NCBI GenBank assembly: GCA_947359465.1
Contig: OX375872.1
Coordinates: 143,300,171 to 143,364,170, forward strand
Length of the DNA: 64,000 nucleotides
From: Metellina segmentata
Lineage: Eukaryota > Arthropoda > Arachnida > Araneae > Tetragnathidae
Direction of reading: 5' to 3'
Each line of letters begins with the position of its first letter. Positions within the stretch are counted from its first letter, which is position 1. The position numbers were made by a program, and so were the translations under genes. The notes under the pieces were generated by a model. That model was not told the DNA's origin. It worked only from the letters and a program-made list of their open reading frames with translations, and made no database searches. This document shows positions 30,475 through 40,021 of this stretch, in pieces.

Positions 30475-30802
30475 GCCGACCAACCGGTATAGTGGTTAAG
30501 GTGTTAGCCTCTAGATCGGAAGGTTCCTGGTTCGAATCCGGGTTCGGGCATGGATGTTTGTAAACGTATGGTGTAGAGGCGGCTGGTGCACCTTAAATCT
30601 GTCGTGGCCGAAAGTCCTCACGTTGGGATGGCGTGGAAGTTTGGAGAGTGGGGTGCCAGCTCAGGTGTTGCTTCGTCATCTAACCGTGGTTCAAAATTAC
30701 GAGGTGTTGTCCTCGGATCTTTTCCTTAAGGGACTGATCCCGGACCGTCGTCAATAGCCCGTTGTTTTGCTCTAGTACGACGTTAACTAAAAAATTACAA
30801 TT
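30475..30802 (+). mobile_element. Young SINE-1, head type 1, tail type 1
   Basis: Complete, with B box GGTTCGAATCCGGG and tail ATTACAATT. TSD of 14 nt, ACCATTATGCAAAG, at 30460-30473 and 30803-30816, part of which overlaps the ATTACC-type tail. Confidence 0.91.
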
Positions 30803-30894
30803 ACCATTATGCAAAGAAGGGTTAACGATTCAGTTTTAGGAACCGGAAGGAATTTCGTAACTCGATTTAACCATGTCCTTAGATCTTTCGTACA

Positions 30895-31160
30895 ACGTGT
30901 TAGAGGGGTCAGGAGCACATCAAATTTGTAATGGCTTCAAATGTCTTGACGTGCTGTGGAAGTTTGGAGAGGCATAGTAACAGCATCTGACCGTGGTTCA
31001 AAATTACGAGGTGTTGTCGTCGGATCTTTTACTTCGAGATCAATATCAGACTGTCTCCAATAGCCCGTTGTAATGCTCCAGTTTTACATTAATGCTGCTA
31101 CAAACCCGGATCCTCAGCTATAGCCCGTATCATTGCCTAATGATGCGACGCAATTCAACC
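30895..31160 (+). mobile_element. Old SINE-1, diverged
   Basis: AGGAGCACATCAAATTTGTA, GTGGAAGTTTGGAGAGGC, CATCTGACCGTGGTTCAAAA and GTCTCCAATAGCCCGTTG are retained; the head is gone. A second tail-like piece (CTATAGCCCGTATCATTG, AACCACCTACCC) follows. Confidence 0.65.
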
Positions 31161-31174
31161 ACCTACCCTTCACC

Positions 31175-31430
31175 GAGTGATGTAAGGTCCGTTTAATATC
31201 CCAGATACCCTTTGGACTTCTAATTAGAACCCTCAAGTACCAATCAGAATGATATTCCGAAGATAAATGGCGGTCCGTCCCTTAATGATTCATTTTCAGG
31301 GACCCGTCAAGGAATTGGTGACGGAATGCGACTGTGGGTCTGTCGTCGCTTGTATCCAGCGGCAAGTGATAGGAACTACTTGCTCCGGTTACGCCACTAG
31401 TGTCTCAATAATTCCAACTTTTTAATTAGA
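31175..31430. repeat. Segmental repeat R, copy 3
   Basis: GAGTGATGTAAGGTCCG, CTTCTAATTAGAACCCTCAA, GTACCAATCAGAATGATATT, GAATTGGTGACGGAATGCGA and TTGTATCCAGC match copy 1 over about 250 bp. Confidence 0.62.
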
Positions 31431-31457
31431 GTCAGCTTGGTCAGTCGCTATCTGCAG

Positions 31458-31862
31458 TCAGGTAGAGGACGATTCGCGATTCTCGTGATTGGGAGTCGTG
31501 AAATTCGAATTTAGAGGCATCTCCTGGTCGCATTCGCGACTTGCCCCTAGGGGTGGTAATGAACTCGCTTCCAATGGTGCACAGTCCGCTGCTGATGAAA
31601 TGCTCGATAACAACTCATTACCGGTGGAGGAAAGTAGAATTTGCGTTTTGTACCGCAATCGATTGGCGGCTACTCGGAGGGTGTTTGATGGAACGCTCGT
31701 CTTGGATTTCGCGGTTATTTCGTGTTTGATTTGATGGCCGATTTTCGCAGAGTCTGTCAGTTCCGAAATTACGTTAACGCAAATGTTACGTCTTTTAATA
31801 CTGAAATCGAAATATAACTCCGAATATAACAAGAGAATCCAACCAAAGACCGTCTTGTACAA
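31458..31862 (-). CDS. Unrecognised 134-codon open frame
   Basis: A minus-strand frame in a segment with more balanced base composition than its surroundings. It contains KHEITAKSKTSVPSNTLRVA and ends in a serine/asparagine-rich stretch with HENRESSST. I see no domain, signal peptide or membrane segment. The opposite strand is also open for 81 codons, which weakens the case. The predicted start at the 5' side lies in a SINE head, so that part at least is not a natural start. It could be an exon fragment, a decayed element or chance. Confidence 0.15.
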   Translation of the reverse strand: MYKTVFGWILLLYSELYFDFSIKRRNICVNVISELTDSAKIGHQIKHEITAKSKTSVPSNTLRVAANRLRYKTQILLSSTGNELLSSISSAADCAPLEASSLPPLGASRECDQEMPLNSNFTTPNHENRESSST

Positions 31863-32035
31863 AGAGGGCTGGTGTACGCTAAATCTGTCGTGGTCTCAAA
31901 TATCCTAGTGATGGCGCGGTGTGGAAGGTTGAAAAGTAAGGTACCAGTTCAGGTGTAGCCACGTCTTTTGACCGTTGTACCGTTTAATCACCAAAAGCCC
32001 GTTTTCTTTGGCTTCTATGCGATGCAAATTCAACT
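31834..32035 (+). mobile_element. SINE-1, head type 2, truncated
   Basis: AATCCAACCAAAGACCGTC, then GGGCTGGTGTACGCTAAATC, a diverged core (GTGTGGAAGGTTGAAAAGTA) and the shortened 3' end TGCGATGCAAATTCAACTAC also seen at 29165. The head's A box is missing. Confidence 0.7.
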
Positions 32036-32039
32036 ACAT

Positions 32040-32175
32040 ACACTTCACGGAGTGATGAAAATCGACTTTACATCTAAGGAACCCTTTCGACTTCTAATTA
32101 GAACCTCAAGTACCAATCAAAATAGATATTCCGAAGGTAAATAGCACAACTCGCTACTTAACGATTCATTTTTAG
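32040..32175. repeat. Segmental repeat R, copy 4
   Basis: GGAGTGATGAAAATCGAC, CTTTCGACTTCTAATTAGAA, CCAATCAAAATAGATATTCC and GCTACTTAACGATTCATTTT; directly follows a SINE, as copy 2 does. Confidence 0.62.
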
Positions 32176-32183
32176 TTTTTTGG

Positions 32184-32518
32184 TAATGGTAATGGTAATT
32201 TTAGTTAACGTCGTACTAGAGCAACACAACGGGCTATTGACGACGGTCCGGGGATCAGTCCCTTGAGGGAAAGATCCGAGGACAACACCTCGTAATTTTG
32301 GACCACGGTCAGATGATGAAGCAACACCTGAGCTGGCACCCCACTCTCCAAACTTCCACGCCAACCCCAACGTGAGGACTTTCGGCCACGACAGATTTAA
32401 GGTGCACCAGTCACCTCTACACCATACGCTTACAAACATCCATGCCCGTACCCGGATTCGAACCAGGAACCTTCCGATCTAGAGGCTAACACCTTAACCA
32501 CTATACCGATTGGTCAGC
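32184..32518 (-). mobile_element. Young SINE-1, head type 1, tail type 1
   Basis: Complete minus copy starting TAATGGTAATGGTAATTTTA and ending ACCGATTGGTCAGC. TSD TTTAGTTTTTTGG at 32171-32183 and 32519-32531 (11-13 nt, part shared with the tail). Target is the end of segmental repeat R. Confidence 0.9.
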
Positions 32519-32534
32519 TTTAGTTTTTTGGAAA

Positions 32535-32705
32535 GAAGTTCGTAACTTGATTTCACCATGTTCTTAGATCTTTCGTATAACGTCTCCGTGGGGGAAGGAG
32601 CACATCAAATCTGTCACGGTTTCAAATGTCCTCAAGTTGGAGCGGTGTGAAAAGTTGAAGAGTGGGGTGCCTTCTCAGGTATGACCTCGTCACACATGAC
32701 CGTAC
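32535..32705 (+). mobile_element. Old SINE-1 core fragment
   Basis: GGAGCACATCAAATCTGTC, TTTCAAATGTCCTCAAGTTG and GAGTGGGGTGCCTTCTCAGG; the head and tail are lost. It resembles the 30895 copy (shared GGAGCACATCAAAT). Confidence 0.6.
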
Positions 32706-32811
32706 AATTATAAGACCGAACATGTAGTATAATTGTATTAAAAAATGTTGCATGGGTGTAATTTGAATTTAGCGATATAGTAATCAACTCATAAAATGAC
32801 ACAACATGCTT

Positions 32812-33000
32812 TGTGTAGGGGCATCAGTAGTTTGGTTGGAAGTGTAATGGATTAACAACGGTTGGGCTGCGAGTTAACTGCAACGTTTCCTGTTATATGG
32901 CCTCAAACTTCCTCACTTTGGTGTTGAAGTTTAGAAAGTGGGGTGCCAGCTCAGGTGTGGCCTCGTCACCTTTCCGTGGTTCAAAATTACGTGGTGGTGT
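32812..33000 (+). mobile_element. Old SINE-1, head type 2, interrupted
   Basis: Head with AGTAGTTTGGTTGGAAGTG and CGGTTGGGCTGCGAGTTAAC, then core GGGGTGCCAGCTCAGGTGTG and TTCAAAATTACGTGGTGG. The tail (CGTCGCCAATAGCCCGTTG) reappears at 33345, after the young SINE at 33001. Confidence 0.65.
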
Positions 33001-33338
33001 GCCGACCAACCGGTACAGTGGTTAAAGTGTTAGCCTCTAGATCGGAAGGTTTCTGGTTCGAATCCGGGTCCGGGCATGGATGTTTGTAAGCGTATGGTGT
33101 AGAGGCGGCTGGTGCACCTTAAATCTGTCGTGGCCGAAAGTCCTCACGTTGGGTTGGCGTGGAAGTTTGGAGAGTGGGGTGCCAGCTCAGGTGTTGCTTC
33201 GTCATCTGACCGTGGTTCAAAATTACGAGGTGTTGTCCTCGGATCTTTCCCTTAAGGGACTGATCCCGGACCGTCGTCAATAGCCCGTTGTGTTGCTCTA
33301 GTACGACGTTAACTAAAATTACCTTACCTTACCTTACC
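33001..33338 (+). mobile_element. SINE-1, head type 1, with a CCTTA-type tail
   Basis: Complete copy from GCCGACCAACCGGTACAGTG. The 3' tail reads ACCTTACCTTACCTTACC rather than ATTACC repeats. Inserted in an older head type 2 SINE. No clear TSD found. Confidence 0.88.
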
Positions 33339-33422
33339 CAGAACGTCGCCAATAGCCCGTTGTATTGCTTTAGTTTGACATTAGTTATAATGCTTACTCA
33401 CCAAGTCCAAGAAGATCTCCAT

Positions 33423-33470
33423 GATATATCTCTATTATAACATCCAGACATGTTATAATAGAGATATATC
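33423..33470. repeat. Perfect 21-bp inverted repeat with 6-nt loop
   Basis: GATATATCTCTATTATAACAT stem-type arms (33423-33443 and 33450-33470) pair perfectly around CCAGAC. It could extrude as a cruciform or fold as RNA. Origin unknown; see findings. Confidence 0.93.
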
Positions 33471-33575
33471 AACACATAATTATAAGAACGATATTAACAG
33501 CGTAAAGCCTTATCACTGAGAAAAAATTGCGTATTCTCAAAATGTGAATCTCTTATATGTTTTACTTATTGCAAG

Positions 33576-33907
33576 GTAATGGTAATGGTAATTTTAGTCA
33601 ACGTCGTACTAGAGCAACACAACGGGTTATTGACGACGGTCCGGTTTCATTTCCTTAAGGGAAAGACCGAGGACAACACCTCGTAATTTTGTACCATGGT
33701 CAGATGACGAGGTAACACCTGAGCTGGAACCCCATCTCCAAACTTACACACCAAACCAACGTGAGGACTTTCGGCCACGAGAGATTTAATGTGTACCAGC
33801 CACCTCTACGCAATATGCTTGCAAACATCCATGCCCGGACCCGGATTCGAACCAGGAACCTTCCGTGCCAGAGGCTAACACCTTAACCACTATACCGGTT
33901 GGTCGGC
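33576..33907 (-). mobile_element. SINE-1, head type 1, tail type 1
   Basis: Near-complete minus copy: GGTAATGGTAATGGTAATTT at its 3' end, core with AACCCCATCTCCAAAC, and head ending ATACCGGTTGGTCGGC. A plus-strand SINE tail (GATCCCAATAGCTCCTTGTG, ending near 33970) follows directly, so it probably inserted into an older SINE. Confidence 0.86.
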
Positions 33908-34504
33908 CCCTTCGGGTATGATCCCAATAGCTCCTTGTGTTGCTCTAGTTGACATTAATTAAAATACCCCCCTTCCATCTATAGAATATAACCAAAGAAA
34001 AATATTTAATCTTTCCGTCCTTTATAAATAATACAGGTTATGACCTCCCTGCATCTACCACGGAAAATATTTCCAGTTTCTTAAATAAAACAAAACTTGA
34101 AAGGAATCACCAGACAAACAATTCTTACGGAAGCACCGGAAACTCAAAAATCTGACAAGTGCCTCTTCGGAAATGAGATTTCTTTGAAAGTCACGCAAAA
34201 CTTTCCTACGAACACATACTCTTCTAATTAGACTAAAAAATTTAGTCTGAAATGAATAATTCTGCATTTTTTGTGCTTGAAACCTGATCAATATCCGAGG
34301 GAACTAGCCTGTTTACTAAACATATTATTTAGTGTAGATGTTTCATTGAATTCATGTGTAATAAAGTGTAAGCATTAATGTCTTTTAAATTTATATCAAT
34401 AATACGTTTTAGTTGGAATTTCTGTAACTTACTCCATTTTACACACACATTTTTACACTAGTTTACATAGCACATTTATCTTTGCTAGTAGAACCTTTTC
34501 TTGC
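33908..34504. other. Short SINE tail, then nothing recognised
   Basis: After the SINE tail remnant (33908-33970) the sequence is AT-rich with no supported gene. The 78-codon minus frame at 34055-34291 shows no motif. Confidence 0.4.
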
Positions 34505-34530
34505 ATATATATATATATATATATATATAT
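34505..34530. repeat. (TA)n microsatellite
   Basis: About 13 TA units directly upstream of a SINE-2 3' end. Confidence 0.9.
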
Positions 34531-34605
34531 GTATACATTACTTGACAATTGTCTGTATTGTGCTTAGCACAGGTTGGTCAAATATGGCACTTGTACCATA
34601 AAACT
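34531..34605 (+). mobile_element. SINE-2, 3' end only
   Basis: TTGTCTGTATTGTGCTTAGC, ACAGGTTGGTCAAATATGGC and TGTACCATAAAAC match the family 3' signature. 5'-truncated. Confidence 0.65.
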
Positions 34606-34683
34606 AAACTCAGCCAGTTTATTCGTTGGACCAAGTTTGATAAATATATTTCCTTCGGGTTTTTTTAAGCATTCAGATTAATT

Positions 34684-34808
34684 CGTATTCTCACGTTGAG
34701 TTGGTGTGGAAGTTGGGAAAATGGTGTGCCGGCTCAGGTATTGCCACGTCATCTGACCGTGGTTCAAAATTACGAGGTGTTGTCCTCGGATCTTTCCCTT
34801 AAGGGATA
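34684..34808 (+). mobile_element. SINE-1 core and partial tail
   Basis: Starts at the core (CTCACGTTGAGTTGGTGTGG) and stops within tail type 1 at TTTCCCTTAAGGGA. Both ends truncated. No TSD seen. Confidence 0.75.
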
Positions 34809-34929
34809 GTTCAAAATAGAGAAAATTCAAAGTTACCTTTTGATGGGTTGGTTGAGTTAGATTTTTTGGCACAAAGGCTTTAACTGTGTAGCCACGTTAT
34901 AGTACCTAACACAAGACAGGCTATTCGGA

Positions 34930-36090
34930 ATCACTAAGAATGGATTTTCCAACCGGGTTTAGAGCCCAAAGTCTGTTGAAATGAGGGTCGTACCTCTAAC
35001 CACTCGGCTTCACTGATCGATCTGGAACTTTATGCAGTAGATCTTGATTTAAATAGCCTTTGTGGTGCAAGAAATGACTGAAAAGTGACAACCTAGCCTG
35101 CTAGTATGTTGTACCATGTGTTCAATCCTCTATCCACTTGGTTTCAGCGTAGAAGTCCGGAAGAATTGAAAGTTTAAGCTTTGGGTCTCGATCCAATTTT
35201 CTTTTGTGGAGCAAAAGATACCGTAAAGGGGCAAACTGAACCGAAAGCCCTGTGAAACCAAGCAACCATTGAGCTAATTACTTTGCTTCAGTACAAAAGT
35301 CCGAAAGAATCGGAACTTTAATCTGTAGGTCTCGATCTAATTCGCACTTGAGAGCACAGAAAGTGGCAAACAAAACTGAAAGCCTGTTGAATAAAGAGAC
35401 CACAGTACTAACCACTCGACTTCAGTACAGAAGTCAGACAGAATCTGAGCTTTAAACCATAGGTTTCGATCCAATTTCTCCTTGTGGGGCAAAAATTGAC
35501 CACCGGCAAACTAGCCCTACAAATGATCTAAGTGATGACCAGATACCTCGTCATAAAGAATACTGATTGAATTCAGATTGAAGATATTGCCATTTTGTTG
35601 ACGGTGAGATCAAGATCAGATCAGTTGGACGAGAATGATGGACGAGATATCTCGATCATCAAGTTTCGGTCAGTTTCGAAACCGAAAGTCTGTTTAACAA
35701 AGGAACAATAGGGCGCTAACAACTCGGATTCTGTACAGAAGTTTGAAATAATTGGATCTTTAAGCGGTAGGTTTCAATCGAATTTAATATTGTGGAACAC
35801 AAAACAACGGTAAAGTAGCAAACTAAACCAAAAGCTCTGTTAAGCCAAGGGACCATAGCACTAACCACTCGGCTTCAGCACAGAAATCCGAAAGAATTGA
35901 AACTTTAAGCCATTATATCTATATCTGATTATCCCTGTAGACCAAAAATGGACTGTAAAGTATAGCAAACTAACCCGAAAGCCCTGTTGACCACAGAGAT
36001 CATTGCACTTAATACTCGGCTTTAGTAAAGAAGTTTGAAAGAATTGGAACTTTAAGCAGTAGATCTGAACCTACCTCTCTCTAGTTCTTG
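34930..36090 (-). repeat. ~145-bp tandem array with tRNA-like motifs
   Basis: Read on the minus strand, each unit has GCCGAGTGGTTAGTGC, an A-box-like stretch as in Ser/Leu tRNAs, and about 80-100 bp on a GGATCGAGACC segment resembling a B box. Motifs such as AGAAGTCCGAAAGAATT recur near 35150, 35300, 35431, 35740, 35885 and 36033. This looks like a tandemly amplified tRNA-derived repeat. A TTAA MITE remnant interrupts it around 35530-35680. Confidence 0.7.
35530..35680. mobile_element. Degenerate TTAA MITE inside the tandem array
   Basis: GTGATGACCAGATACCTCGTC, TGACGGTGAGATCAAGATC and GATGGACGAGATATCTCGAT are characteristic. The termini are not recognisable. Confidence 0.55.
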
Positions 36091-36099
36091 TATAAAAAA

Positions 36100-37000
36100 A
36101 TACCAGTTATATTAAACAATTAATTCAAGGTCAATGATTATGGAAATCTGAAGTTTTATTTCTGTTATAAAGTTCATTAAGTTAATGATCTAACAACCGC
36201 ACATTTACATCATATAGCTTAGGTACTTTGATGCCCAATTTTTTACTTTTATTGCTTGCTGCAAAAACGAACCTGCGCATAAGATGGACAAGAATCATCG
36301 ATATACTCTTAAAATATCACTTTGTGTAAAAATTGCACCGGAGGTACTAAAGTCATATCACTGGAAAAATAACTACCCCATTCCCTCTCTATAAAATGAT
36401 TTCGACAAACAAGGATTAAGAAAAAGAGGAAACACTATCAGTCTTTTGCGAGAACGTTTTGAGTTCAGAAATCCTTGTTGACAAAGTTTATTGAAAGTGC
36501 GAGAAAGACCATTTCAAAGGGAGAGAGACGGGGGAACGAAATGTTTATTGAACAGACTGAATAGATCACAATTCGTCCGACAACAGGAGTTGATTGAAAG
36601 AATTGCAGATATGCGCTCACTCTAGGTTCAAAGCCAATTTAACCGCCCGAAGGAAAATAAAGAATTACAATTTCCAAACAGTTTCCCTCCGTCCGGAACA
36701 GCTTTTGAGTTGAAGAGCTATTGTGAGGCGGAATATTGAAGTCCTGGAGCACATTTTTCAAGAGTGGTCTCAACCTCACAGAAAACGCTCCAACAGAAAA
36801 TTGGGTTTTTCGTAGTATGATGGTTATCTTGTTAACTATCATAGAGAGGCATTGTCAAAAAATCTGCAATGCAAACGAAGCTTTCGCTTTCGTGTGGGTT
36901 CCCGTTTCCCTGGAAGGCTATTTGTTCTAAAAATGCATAGCTTTTCCACATCGAATTTGCATGCGGTTGTCTTTCCAATGACGTAATTTAAGGTGCATCG
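36100..37000. other. No feature seen
   Basis: No gene, repeat or terminus supported. Short frames on both strands at 36639-36930 overlap each other and lack motifs. Confidence 0.4.
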
Positions 37001-37300
37001 GAAATAGCTTAATGTTTAGTAATGACGGAATCTCGTTTTTTCTTTGTCCGGTATTATTATCTCCTGAAAGAGTTTTAGAGAAACATAGATTGGATGATAG
37101 GAAAGAAGATTAAAGTACGCAAGAGGGAAAACTTTGAATTGGCTGATGTAGGAGAAAGTTTCTTATTAGGACTTCCGCGTTTAAGCGTTGCACAATAGAA
37201 TAAAGTGAGATCGGGCTAAGCGAGGCTTAAGAGAAGTATAAATCCGCCTCACTTACGCATCGCCTTTATGTTCTACGCGTTGATATGCTTCAGGATAATA
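37001..37300. repeat. ~290-bp direct duplication, copy 1 (empty site)
   Basis: AGCTTAATGTTTAGTAATGA, TTTGTCCGGTATTATTATCT, CTGAAAGAGTTTTAGAG, AAACATAGATTGGATGATAG and CACTTACGCATCGCC match copy 2. The junction AGCTTAATGT/TAATG is uninterrupted here. Confidence 0.8.
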
Positions 37301-37533
37301 TATTGTTATTGTAAATGTTTCACCGCATTATGTTTTGTAACTTCTTAATGTATGAATTCGGAACTTGCAGGGTGTGAAAAAGTATATTGCAATCTTTATC
37401 CAACGTTTTGGTCCATAGCTTCCTGAATTTGAAACTGTAACAACCATACTCGTCAAAAGGACAGACTTCATGTATCGTGTTTCAAATTACAGAAATTATT
37501 AAAGTGCTTTTGTCCAAATTTATGTTCTCTTAT

Positions 37534-37788
37534 ATATTTTGTTTTTATTTCCAATGGCAAGGCAGTATAATTGCGAAGACAAATACAAATACAATACACA
37601 GAGTTGATCGAGGTCATTTTAGCCTTATACAAGGCCAGAAGGGATGGTGAAGGGGCACCCAGTGGGTGGACCATCATTGTCCCTAACAAAGGACAGCACA
37701 ATTTACATCCATGCCCTAACCCCGGATTCGAACCAGGAACCTTCCGATCCAGAGACCAACACCTTGACCACTAGACCGGTTGGTCGGC
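37534..37788 (-). mobile_element. SINE with head type 1 and body B
   Basis: On the minus strand: head GCCGACCAACCGGTCTAGTG, B box GGTTCGAATCCGGGG, then body B (GGGACAATGATGGTCCACCC, ACTGGGTGCCCCTTCACC, CTGGCCTTGTATAAGGC) and a 3' end TTGCCATTGGAAATAAAAAC. It lacks the SINE-1 core entirely. Perfect 12-nt TSD ATGTTCTCTTAT at 37522-37533 and 37789-37800. Confidence 0.9.
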
Positions 37789-37943
37789 ATGTTCTCTTAT
37801 TAAAGTATAAAAGAATGTTGTCAATTTATCTCATCCAACACTCTAATACCGAAGTTCTGTATGTACGATACATAGCTACACCAAAATTTAGTAATATTTC
37901 AAAGTACTCCATTCAAGGTGTATGGGAAGAAGCTTAATGTATA

Positions 37944-39137
37944 CACTATCTAACAATAAGTATTTGTACACCTCTATGATAGAAAAGAAAAACAAAATTT
38001 ATTCATATTCACTAGTTGGTAGAACCACTAGGAGAGGCAATTACAGCCTCAACCCTCCGGGGCATGCTTTCCACAAGTCCTTATATGACGGCTAGTGGTA
38101 ATTTCTTCCACTCGGCTTGGAGAAGACATGTACCTTCATCGATTTTGGACGGTTGTTGCACCCCTTAAGTCGGCGATCCAACTCGTCCCAGAGTTTCTCG
38201 ATAGGGTTCAGGTCTAGGCTTTGGACAGGCCAGTCCATTCGGTTAACCCCATTGTCACCATACCAATCCAAGTCGAAACATAACCGCTGGCGTTGTCGTC
38301 CTGGAATTAACATGGGTCCAACCCGTAAAACTGCCACAGCGTAAGATGCACACGGTCATCCAAAATAGTGCAGTAGGCCTCGGCGTTGGGCTTACCATGA
38401 ATTTGGACCAAGGGTCCCAGTTCATACCAGGAGAAACGCCCTCAGACCATAATTCCACCTCCGCCGAACTTCACTTTGGGCACAATGCATTCTAACAGGA
38501 GGCGTTCTCCATGCAGACGCTAGAAGCAGACCCAGCCATCCGAGCTGTAGAGGGCGAAACTTGATTCGTCGCTCCAGAGAACTCGTTTTCACAGATCTAC
38601 GGTCCACTTTCGACATGCTTTGCACCACATTAACCGAGTAGCGCCATTGGACTTTGTGATCAAAGGCTTATAGGCGGCAGCACGATCATGAAAATAAAGC
38701 AAATGTGCTTCCTTACGGATGGTACATTCCCGGATGCCTGTTGGAACTCCTGCAGTATGTGGGTCATCGGTTGGGTGCGGTTCTTCCGAATTTCTCTGGA
38801 CAGCACCCATCAGTCTCTATATAGCAGTTTCGTGGGTCTGCCGATTCAGGGCACATTCCGACAGTCACCGCTGACCTTCCACTTCTGAATCACATAGGCC
38901 ACTGTCGGTTTTGTGTAATTCAGCTCGCTGGATTCTCTTAAAGATCGGCCATTTCTGTGATACCCGACGATCACACCTTTCTCGAAATCATATAACTCTA
39001 CACTTCGAGGCATCGTGCATGCGACTACTGACAATATTGTTCACTACACGATATTTAATGGTGGAGGGCGTGACGTATATCAGGACCGCGGATATCGTCA
39101 TATGCATGGGTGTCCAACTACATATTTGTAGATAGTG
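37944..39137 (-). mobile_element. Tc1-family transposon, DD34E, decayed
   Basis: The left end CACTATCTAACAATAAGTAT and the right end (reverse complement CACTATCTACAAATATGTAG) are inverted repeats sharing GGACACC/TACACC inside. TA flanks the left; the right flank is altered. The ~1.2 kb length fits a near full-length Tc1. It is inserted in the second copy of the 290-bp duplication, whose other copy gives the empty site. Confidence 0.87.
38030..39014 (-). pseudogene. Tc1 transposase pseudogene
   Basis: The start MPRSVELYDFEKGVIVGYHR at 39014 opens the helix-turn-helix DNA-binding region. Next come a WTVDL segment followed by VLWSDESSF (first Asp), GGGGIMV and RFSWYELGPLV, FQDDNASGYV (second Asp) and, in another frame, DWPVQSLDLNPIEKLWDELD with the catalytic Glu in PIE. 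The spacing is consistent with 34. At least two frame changes and several stops, including one in GGGIMV-W and one in the Cys-Phe segment, make it non-functional. Confidence 0.85.
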
Positions 39138-39454
39138 AATTAATGTCGTAAACTCCTTTTCTTTTTGTCCGGTATTGTAACTTCTGAAAGAGTTGTAAAG
39201 AAACATAGATTAGATTATAGCAAAAAAAGATTAAAATACGAAATAGAGAAAACTTATAATTGACTGATGTAGAACTTATTAGGACCTCCGCAATTAATGC
39301 GTTGCAATAGAATCAGGCAAGATTGGGATTAGAAATGAATAAGGAAAATAAATCCGTCTGACTTATGCGTTGCCTCTGTGCTCTACTTCATCTGACGTTT
39401 TGGAAAATATCTTGTTGTTGACAGTTATTCTCTGCACTGTAATGTGTATATACA

Positions 39455-39960
39455 CTACCCTACAATAATGGTCCGTACTCCAGCGGATTTGCATAAAATC
39501 CGACTACTTGTTTGGGAGTGTTTTCCGTGGTATGGTCTGGAACCTTTGTATGTTCTTCCTGATAAATTGAGCGCCGAGGCCTACATGAACATTTTGGACA
39601 ATCGGGTTCTTTCTACGCTCTGGCAATTTTATGGTATAGACGAATCTTACTTCCAGGGCGAAAAAGCTCAAAGTCATACTGCAACCTCTGTCAAGCAGTG
39701 GTATCAAGATATGGATGTAAAACGTCTTTCCTGGTCTGCTCAGAGTCCCGACCTTAACCCCCATAGAACATTTGAGGGACGAGTTAGAGCGACGCTTACA
39801 GACTCGGGAACCACGTCCGAAATCTACAGCTGAGCTGGCGACATTCTTGCAGCAGGAATCGACACAAATACCCATAGCTGTGTATCAAACCCTTGTTGAA
39901 AATATTCCCAGAAGGGTTGCCAATGTAATTGCACCACGTGGGAAACCATCCTCCTATTAA
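39455..39960 (+). pseudogene. Second Tc1 transposase relic (C-terminal half)
   Basis: Plus-strand coding for VWECFPWYGLEPLYVLPDKL, AEAYMNILDNRVLSTLWQFY, then FQGEKAQSHTAT, where the second catalytic Asp position appears as Glu. AQSPDLNP follows and the frame then breaks; the next frame resumes RDELERRLQTREPRPKSTAE and ends PRRVANVIAPRGKPSSY then stop. The 5' half and the helix-turn-helix are absent. A TACACTACCC start may be a TIR remnant. It ends at the (TA)n tract. Confidence 0.8.
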
Positions 39961-39961
39961 A

Positions 39962-39962
<1 letters not shown>

Positions 39963-40009
<47 letters not shown>
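39963..40009. repeat. (TA)n microsatellite
   Basis: About 23 TA units between the Tc1 relic and the foldback element. Confidence 0.95.
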
Positions 40010-40021
40010 CATTAAAAATTG

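Larger units (their letters stand above)
37905..39425. repeat. ~290-bp direct duplication, copy 2 (filled site)
   Basis: 37905-37943 and 39138-39425 together match 36975-37300: AAGGTG, AGAAGCTTAATGTA on the left; TTTGTCCGGTATTGTAACTT, CTGAAAGAGTTGTAAAG, AAACATAGATTAGATTATAG and GACTTATGCGTTGCC on the right. The Tc1 element at 37944-39137 sits in between. Confidence 0.8.

Noticed and set aside
33423..33470. A microRNA precursor
   Set aside because: The 21-bp stem is perfect and the whole hairpin is only 48 nt, shorter than animal precursors, so I list it as a hairpin only.
39963..40009. The (TA)n tracts as part of the transposons
   Set aside because: They adjoin Tc1, foldback and SINE elements but also occur alone (27150). 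They are more likely preferred TA targets or independent microsatellites.
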